Source: Pseudo-nitzschia pungens (taxonomy: Eukaryota > Bacillariophyta > Bacillariophyceae > Bacillariales > Bacillariaceae). From it: a stretch of 64,000 nt of DNA. Location of the stretch: positions 5,005,371 through 5,069,370 of the forward strand of contig CM074764.1 in NCBI GenBank assembly GCA_037355855.1. Reading direction: 5' to 3'. The translations under genes and the position numbers were made by a program. Within the stretch, counting starts at the first letter, position 1. Every line of letters starts with the position of its first letter. Shown piece by piece: positions 58,230 through 64,000 of this stretch. Under the pieces are notes generated by a model that was not told the DNA's origin, did no database searches, and saw only the letters and a program-made list of their open reading frames with translations.

Positions 58230-58617
58230 TCAAATAACTAAGTTTTAATTCTTACATCTAAGTATTCGAATTAAAATTATTCTACAGTTAATAACTTACT
58301 ATGTATTGTAACATAATTGAATTAAAATTGTCAATGATTATTTAAAAAAAAGTTTGGAGGGTTACGATATGGTAATTTTTGTATAAACTTTTAGCTTTGA
58401 ATATTATTTTTATTATTTTTTTCAAAATTGTCTACAATATAAAGATGAAAACTCATCCGAAACAGCGATCAAACTTTCTAGGGTAGGAACGCTTCGACGT
58501 TCACACAGATGGAATTCTGTATCAACTACAGACAAGTATGACAAGTTTATTCAAATTCCTGTTTCTTTCCTTATGAGCGTTTCATAGATTTTTGTCTCCC
58601 AATAAGGAGAAATATTA
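58230..58617 (+). promoter_or_regulatory. psaA leader and promoter region
   Basis: 388 bases without a gene. AT-rich up to about 58440, then a less AT-rich part with small stem-loops: GATG/CATC 58444-58457, GAACG/CGTTC 58487-58502, CTGTA/TACAG 58517-58531. The psaA ribosome site AAGGAGA lies at 58604-58610, eight bases before the ATG. The structured part is probably the psaA-psaB 5' untranslated leader. Confidence 0.55.
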
Positions 58618-60876
58618 ATGGCAATAAGCTCAACAGATCTTCAGGAAAAAAATTTTGAAGTTTTTATCGATAAAGATGCAGTCGAAACGAGTTTCGCGAA
58701 ATGGGCCCAACCAGGTCATTTTTCTCGAACTTTAGCAAAAGGTCCAAAAACTACAACTTGGATTTGGAACTTACATGCTGACGCGCATGATTTTGATACT
58801 CAAACAAATTCCTTAGAAGAAGTTTCTCGAAAAATTTTCAGTGCACATTTTGGACAATTAGCAATTATTTTCTTATGGATTAGTGGTATGCATTTCCATG
58901 GTGCATATTTCTCTAACTATTCAGCTTGGTTAAATGATCCTGTCAATATTAAACAAAGTTCTCAAGTTGTTTGGCCAATTGTTGGTCAAGAAATTTTAAA
59001 TGGGGATGTAGGTGGTAACTTCCAAGGTGTTCAAACAACTTCTGGTTGGTTCCAGATGTGGCGTGCGGAAGGTATTACTAGTGAAGTGGAATTATATTGG
59101 ATTGCAATTGGTGGACTTGCTATGTCAGCAATTATGCTATTTGCAGGCTGGTTCCATTACCACAAAGCTGCACCTAGATTAGAATGGTTCCAAAATGCGG
59201 AATCAATGATGAATCACCATTTAGCTGGTTTATTAGGCTTAGGATGTTTATCTTGGTCTGGTCACCAAATCCATATTGCTTTACCAATTAACAAATTGTT
59301 AGATGCGGGTGTATCACCACAGGAAATTCCATTACCTCACGAATTTTTAATCAATCGTGAATTAATGAGTCAATTATATCCTAGTTTTTCAAAAGGATTA
59401 GCGCCGTTCTTTGGCGGTCACTGGGGTGAATATTCTGATTTCTTAACATTTAAAGGTGGTTTAAATCCTGTAACAGGAGGCTTATGGTTAAGTGATATTG
59501 CTCATCATCATTTAGCTTTAGCAGTCTTATTCATTTTTGCTGGTCACATGTATCGCACAAACTGGGGTATTGGACACAGCATGAAAGAAATTTTAGAGGC
59601 TCATAAAGGACCATTTACTGGTGAAGGTCACAAAGGTTTATACGAAATTTTAACAACTTCATGGCATGCTCAATTAGCAATTAATTTAGCTATGATGGGT
59701 TCATTAAGCATTATTGTGGCACATCATATGTATGCAATGCCACCATATCCTTATATTGCTACAGACTACGCAACACAACTTTCATTATTCACTCACCATA
59801 TGTGGATTGGTGGATTCTGTGTGGTTGGTGGTGCAGCTCATGGAGCAATCTTTATGGTTCGTGATTATACACTTGCTGATAATTATAATAATTTATTAGA
59901 TCGAGTTTTACGTCACCGTGATGCAATTATTTCGCACTTAAATTGGGTTTGTATTTTCTTAGGATGTCATGCTTTTGGATTCTATATTCATAATGATACA
60001 ATGCGAGCGTTAGGTCGTCCGCAAGATATGTTCTCAGATAAAGCAATTCAATTACAACCAATTTTTGCTCAATGGATTCAAAATATTCATTTACTAGCAC
60101 CGGGAACAACAGCTCCAAATGCCTTAGCTACAACTAGTTACGCTTTTGGTGGTGAAGTAGTAGAAGTAGGTGGTAAAATTGCAATGATGCCTATTCAATT
60201 AGGTACAGCTGATTTTATGGTACACCATATTCACGCTTTTACAATTCATGTAACTGTTTTAATTTTATTAAAAGGTGTGTTATACGCACGAAGCTCAAAA
60301 TTAATTCCGGATAAAGCAAACTTAGGTTTCCGTTTCCCTTGTGATGGTCCAGGTCGTGGTGGTACATGTCAAAGTTCAAGTTGGGATCATGTGTTTTTAG
60401 GTTTATTCTGGATGTATAATTCAATTTCAGTAGTAATTTTCCATTTCAGTTGGAAAATGCAATCTGATGTTTGGGGTACTATTTCACCTGATGGTAGTAT
60501 TTCACATATTACTGGTGGTAACTTTGCGAAAAGTGCTATTACAATCAATGGTTGGTTACGTGATTTCTTATGGTCACAAGCTTCACAAGTAATTCAATCG
60601 TATGGTTCTGCATCGTCAGCATATGGTTTAATTTTCTTAGGCGCTCACTTCATTTGGGCATTTAGTTTAATGTTCTTATTCAGTGGTCGTGGATATTGGC
60701 AAGAATTAATCGAGTCAATTGTTTGGGCACATAATAAATTAAACTTTGCACCAGCTATTCAACCACGTGCATTAAGTATTACACAAGGTCGTGCAGTTGG
60801 ATTAGCTCACTACTTATTAGGTGGTATTGGAACAACGTGGTCATTCTTCTTAGCACGTGCAATCTCAATTAGTTAA
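58618..60876 (+). CDS. psaA: Photosystem I P700 apoprotein A1
   Basis: Large reaction-centre subunit, 752 residues, intact, normal length. Eleven spans, many histidines for chlorophyll, the Fe-S cluster FX loop [13 protein letters not shown] near residue 570, and the end LARAISIS. PsaB follows after 125 bases, the usual pair. Confidence 0.98.
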   Translation: MAISSTDLQEKNFEVFIDKDAVETSFAKWAQPGHFSRTLAKGPKTTTWIWNLHADAHDFDTQTNSLEEVSRKIFSAHFGQLAIIFLWISGMHFHGAYFSNYSAWLNDPVNIKQSSQVVWPIVGQEILNGDVGGNFQGVQTTSGWFQMWRAEGITSEVELYWIAIGGLAMSAIMLFAGWFHYHKAAPRLEWFQNAESMMNHHLAGLLGLGCLSWSGHQIHIALPINKLLDAGVSPQEIPLPHEFLINRELMSQLYPSFSKGLAPFFGGHWGEYSDFLTFKGGLNPVTGGLWLSDIAHHHLALAVLFIFAGHMYRTNWGIGHSMKEILEAHKGPFTGEGHKGLYEILTTSWHAQLAINLAMMGSLSIIVAHHMYAMPPYPYIATDYATQLSLFTHHMWIGGFCVVGGAAHGAIFMVRDYTLADNYNNLLDRVLRHRDAIISHLNWVCIFLGCHAFGFYIHNDTMRALGRPQDMFSDKAIQLQPIFAQWIQNIHLLAPGTTAPNALATTSYAFGGEVVEVGGKIAMMPIQLGTADFMVHHIHAFTIHVTVLILLKGVLYARSSKLIPDKANLGFRFPCDGPGRGGTCQSSSWDHVFLGLFWMYNSISVVIFHFSWKMQSDVWGTISPDGSISHITGGNFAKSAITINGWLRDFLWSQASQVIQSYGSASSAYGLIFLGAHFIWAFSLMFLFSGRGYWQELIESIVWAHNKLNFAPAIQPRALSITQGRAVGLAHYLLGGIGTTWSFFLARAISIS

Positions 60877-61001
60877 ATTCCTGAAACGTTTGTAACGTTT
60901 TACTATTTAACTCTTATACATTCATCAGATGTAAAATATTAAAAGATTACTTAATATTTTATTACTAACTAAAATTTATATAAATAAGGTATTTTATAAT
61001 T

Positions 61002-63203
61002 ATGGCAACTAAATTCCCAAAATTTAGCCAAGCCCTAGCACAAGATCCAGCAACGAGACGAATCTGGTATGGGATCGCAACTGCTCATGATTTAGAAGCT
61101 CATGATGGTATGACAGAAGAAAACTTGTACCAAAAGATCTTTGCATCACACTTTGGTCACTTAGCTATCATCTTCTTATGGACTTCTGGAAATCTTTTTC
61201 ATGTTGCTTGGCAAGGAAATTTCGAAAAATGGGTCGCTAATCCTTTAAAAGTGAAACCAATTGCACACGCAATTTGGGATCCACACTTTGGTGATTCAGC
61301 TTTAAAAGCGTTTAGTAAAGGAAATGCATATCCAGTGAATATTGCATATTCAGGTGTCTACCAATGGTGGTACACAATTGGATTCCGTACTAATCAAGAA
61401 TTATATGCAGGCTCAATTGGACTATTATTACTTTCATGTGCATTGTTATTTGCGGGTTGGTTACATTTACAACCAAAATTCCGCCCAAGTTTATCTTGGT
61501 TTAAAAACAACGAGTCACGCTTAAACCATCACTTATCAGGTTTATTAGGTGTTAGTTCATTAGCATGGACGGGACATATTGTTCACGTAGCAATTCCTGT
61601 TTCACGTGGTGTACACGTTGGTTGGGATAATTTCTTAACGACTCCACCGCATCCTGCTGGTTTAACTCCATTCTTTACTGGAAATTGGACTGTTTACGCA
61701 GAAAATCCTGATAGTCCTTCTCATGTTTATGGAACAAGTGAAGGTGCTGGAACGGCAATTTTAACATTCTTAGGTGGTTTCCACCCACAAACTCAAGCAT
61801 TATGGTTAACTGATATTGCACATCATCAATTAGCAATTGCTGTTGTCTTCATCGTTGCGGGTCATATGTACCGAACAAACTTTGGTATTGGTCACAATAT
61901 GAAAGAAATCTTAGATGCTCACCGACCTCCTGGAGGTAGATTAGGAGCTGGTCATGTGGGATTATTTGAAACAATTACAAATTCTTTACACATGCAATTA
62001 GGTTTAGCATTAGCAAGTTTAGGTGTTGCAACTTCTTTAACTGCTCAACATATTTATGCATTAACTCCGTATGCTTACTTATCGAAAGATTTTACAACTG
62101 AAGCAGCGCTATACACTCATCATCAATATATCGCTGGTTTCTTAATGGTTGGAGCATTTGCACACGGTGCTATCTTCTTTGTTCGTGATTACGATCCAGA
62201 GTTAAATAAAAATAATGTTTTAGCAAGAATGTTAGAGCATAAAGAAGCTATTATTTCACATTTAAGTTGGGCATCTTTATTCTTAGGCTTCCATACATTA
62301 GGCTTATATATTCACAATGACACAGTAGTGGCATTTGGTCAACCAGAAAAACAAATTTTATTTGAACCTGTATTTGCAGAATATATTCAAGCAGCATCAG
62401 GGAAAGCAATCTATCAATTTAATGTTCTACTTTCATCATCAACTAGTCCTGCTACTATTGCTGGAAACCAAGTTTGGTTACCAGGTTGGTTAGAAGCTAT
62501 TAATAATGATAAGAATGATTTATTCTTAACTATTGGACCAGGTGACTTCTTAGTTCATCACGCTATTGCTTTAGGTTTACATGTTACCGCATTAATTTTA
62601 GTGAAAGGTGCTTTAGATGCACGTGGTTCAAAATTAATGCCGGATAAAAAAGACTTTGGTTATAGTTTCCCTTGTGATGGTCCAGGTCGTGGTGGTACAT
62701 GTGATATTTCAGCATGGGATGCTTTCTATTTAGCTATGTTCTGGATGTTAAACACAATTGGTTGGGTAACATTCTACTGGCACTGGAAACACATGACAAT
62801 TTGGGGCGGTAACCCAGGTCAATTTAATGAATCATCAAACTACATTATGGGTTGGTTAAGAGATTACTTATGGTTAAACTCATCACCATTAATTAATGGT
62901 TACAACCCATTTGGTATGAATAATTTATCTGTTTGGGCTTGGGCTTTCCTATTTGGTCATTTAATTTGGGCTACTGGATTCATGTTCTTAATTTCTTGGC
63001 GTGGTTACTGGCAAGAATTAATTGAAACATTAGTTTGGGCTCATGAACGTACACCACTTGCGAACTTAGTTCGTTGGCGTGATAAACCAGTCGCTTTATC
63101 GATTGTTCAAGCACGTTTAGTTGGTTTAGTACATTTCTCTGTTGGTTATATTGTAACATACGCTTCGTTTGTTATTGCATCAACTTCTGGGAAATTTGCA
63201 TAA
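61002..63203 (+). CDS. psaB: Photosystem I P700 apoprotein A2
   Basis: Partner of PsaA, 733 residues, intact. Begins [26 protein letters not shown] loop [13 protein letters not shown] near residue 560, end [13 protein letters not shown]. Second gene of the psaA-psaB operon. Confidence 0.98.
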   Translation: MATKFPKFSQALAQDPATRRIWYGIATAHDLEAHDGMTEENLYQKIFASHFGHLAIIFLWTSGNLFHVAWQGNFEKWVANPLKVKPIAHAIWDPHFGDSALKAFSKGNAYPVNIAYSGVYQWWYTIGFRTNQELYAGSIGLLLLSCALLFAGWLHLQPKFRPSLSWFKNNESRLNHHLSGLLGVSSLAWTGHIVHVAIPVSRGVHVGWDNFLTTPPHPAGLTPFFTGNWTVYAENPDSPSHVYGTSEGAGTAILTFLGGFHPQTQALWLTDIAHHQLAIAVVFIVAGHMYRTNFGIGHNMKEILDAHRPPGGRLGAGHVGLFETITNSLHMQLGLALASLGVATSLTAQHIYALTPYAYLSKDFTTEAALYTHHQYIAGFLMVGAFAHGAIFFVRDYDPELNKNNVLARMLEHKEAIISHLSWASLFLGFHTLGLYIHNDTVVAFGQPEKQILFEPVFAEYIQAASGKAIYQFNVLLSSSTSPATIAGNQVWLPGWLEAINNDKNDLFLTIGPGDFLVHHAIALGLHVTALILVKGALDARGSKLMPDKKDFGYSFPCDGPGRGGTCDISAWDAFYLAMFWMLNTIGWVTFYWHWKHMTIWGGNPGQFNESSNYIMGWLRDYLWLNSSPLINGYNPFGMNNLSVWAWAFLFGHLIWATGFMFLISWRGYWQELIETLVWAHERTPLANLVRWRDKPVALSIVQARLVGLVHFSVGYIVTYASFVIASTSGKFA

Positions 63204-63208
63204 TTTCC

Positions 63209-63242
63209 TCAAAAAGGTCAAATTAATCTTTGACCTTTTTGA
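63209..63242 (+). terminator. Hairpin after psaB
   Basis: 14-bp perfect arms TCAAAAAGGTCAAA/TTTGACCTTTTTGA with a 6-base loop, six bases after the psaB stop. Confidence 0.82.
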
Positions 63243-63336
63243 AAAACCATTATAAAAATTTGGAAAAAAACTTGAATTTTTTTGCCAAATCTTCTAAAGT
63301 TTAAAGTATAAGACTATTTCATTTTGACTAGTTTAC

Positions 63337-63410
63337 CGGGATATAGCTCAGCTTGGTAGAGCACCTGCTTTGGGAGCAGGGGGTCGTAGGTTCAAATCCT
63401 ACTATCCCGA
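63337..63410 (+). tRNA. trnP: tRNA-Pro(UGG)
   Basis: 74 bases: acceptor CGGGATA/TATCCCG, D arm GCTCAGCTTGGTAGAGC, anticodon TGG in CTGCTTTGGGAGCAG, T arm GTAGG TTCAAAT CCTAC. In diatom plastids trnP marks the edge of the inverted repeat next to ycf89. Confidence 0.95.
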
Positions 63411-63678
63411 TTAAAAAAAAGATTCTATTAAGTAAAAATAGAAGATAGAGATTTATTCAGAAGAGAAAAATCAAAATCAAATATTTATAGTTTAAGCTTC
63501 GTTGGCTCATTAAGCTCACATTGAAAAATAATTCTTAGAAATAAGAATGTCATTATAGACAATTTTTTTTAAATTTATCCTTTCAAATATTTTTATTTTA
63601 TATTATCATATTAATGTACAATATTATGTCCTATATTTTTTAGTAATCAAATACTTATTAACTTAATACGAATTCAAA
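63411..63678. other. Spacer before the ycf89-like gene
   Basis: 268 AT-rich bases. I see no gene and no clear promoter; there is no obvious strong ribosome site before the ATG at 63679. Confidence 0.5.
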
Positions 63679-64000
63679 ATGGGTTTAGATGAAAAATTTG
63701 CTTCTGTTCGAACTGCATTCTACGATAAAGTTGGAGAATTATTTAAAACAATCGCTTCTCAGTTTGGATATCCAGAAAATTCGGGTATGCCAACAATTAC
63801 TCGAGTTTTAACTGAAGGGCAAGAAAGATTTGCATCGATGGATAGTCTCCCAAAACGGATAACATATTTTCCTCCAGATCAGTGTCCCGAAACCTGGTTT
63901 GAAATGGTCTTTGGACCAGCACCAAGAGTTGAGCCACTCCCGCGATATATATATGAAACTCAAGATGAAGGTTTTTATAACTTCTATATTGAAAACTATA
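63679..64000 (+). CDS. ycf89: Ycf89-like protein, 5' part
   Basis: 107 codons, open to the window end: MGLDEKFASVRTAFYDKVGE, then FGYPENSGMPTITRVL, PETWFEMVFGPAPRVEPLP. The name is assigned from position (after psaB-trnP, at the expected start of the diatom inverted repeat) and general character; function is unknown. The 3' part lies outside the window. Confidence 0.65.
   Translation, partial: MGLDEKFASVRTAFYDKVGELFKTIASQFGYPENSGMPTITRVLTEGQERFASMDSLPKRITYFPPDQCPETWFEMVFGPAPRVEPLPRYIYETQDEGFYNFYIENY

Noticed and set aside
58444..58560. Signal recognition particle RNA (ffs) upstream of psaA
   Set aside because: The conserved apical GGAAG...AGC domain of SRP RNA is not visible on either strand; left as a structured leader.

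Overview
This window is a draft piece of a diatom plastid genome (red-lineage secondary plastid). The evidence is AT-rich DNA with bacterial-type genes found together only in such plastids: form ID rbcL/rbcS with cbbX and rbcR, ycf39, ycf41, ycf66, thiG, secA, ycf46, ccs1, ccsA, psbX, psbV, psaF/psaJ, a plastid tmRNA, and trnP followed by a ycf89-like gene. I cannot name the species.

The sequence is four pieces joined by three blocks of exactly 500 N. Piece 1 (1-6678): cbbX (partial), ycf39, ycf41, psbI, psaF, psaJ on +, rbcS and rbcL on -, then sufB running into the first gap. Piece 2 (7179-32127) is a 25-kb palindrome: ccsA-rps6-trnN-thiG-clpC-rpl32-trnL-rbcR-rpl21-rpl27-secA-rpl34-ycf46-ccs1(5' end), followed by the same block inverted, meeting near 19.61 kb. 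Piece 3 (32628-53500): trnH, rps4, rps16, a third and clean copy of the same block, complete ccs1, psbA, a 3' fragment of dnaK, a foreign-looking module with a Rep-like superfamily 3 helicase gene, then 5S and most of 23S rRNA on -. Piece 4 (54001-64000): rpl19 (partial), a CAU tRNA, ssrA, trnR, psbV, ycf66, psbX, petD, petB, trnS, psaD, trnfM on -, then psaA, psaB, trnP and the start of a ycf89-like gene on +.

The genes serve carbon fixation (rbcL, rbcS, the activase cbbX and the regulator rbcR), photosystem I (psaA, B, D, F, J), photosystem II (psbA, I, V, X), cytochrome b6f and cytochrome maturation (petB, petD, ccsA, ccs1), protein export and quality control (secA, clpC, ssrA), Fe-S assembly (sufB), thiazole synthesis (thiG) and translation.

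Many genes in pieces 1 and 2 and near the left end of piece 3 carry single-base gains or losses in homopolymers that break essential reading frames. The third copy of the repeated block and piece 4 are clean, so I read these breaks as sequencing or assembly errors rather than gene decay. The 25-kb palindrome is most likely an assembly or amplification artefact.

The most interesting biology is at 48.7-50.6 kb: a truncated dnaK 3' end, a perfect 19-bp inverted repeat, two small unknown ORFs, and a broken gene whose product carries the helicase motifs of Rep proteins of CRESS-DNA viruses and related plasmids, right beside the rRNA operon.
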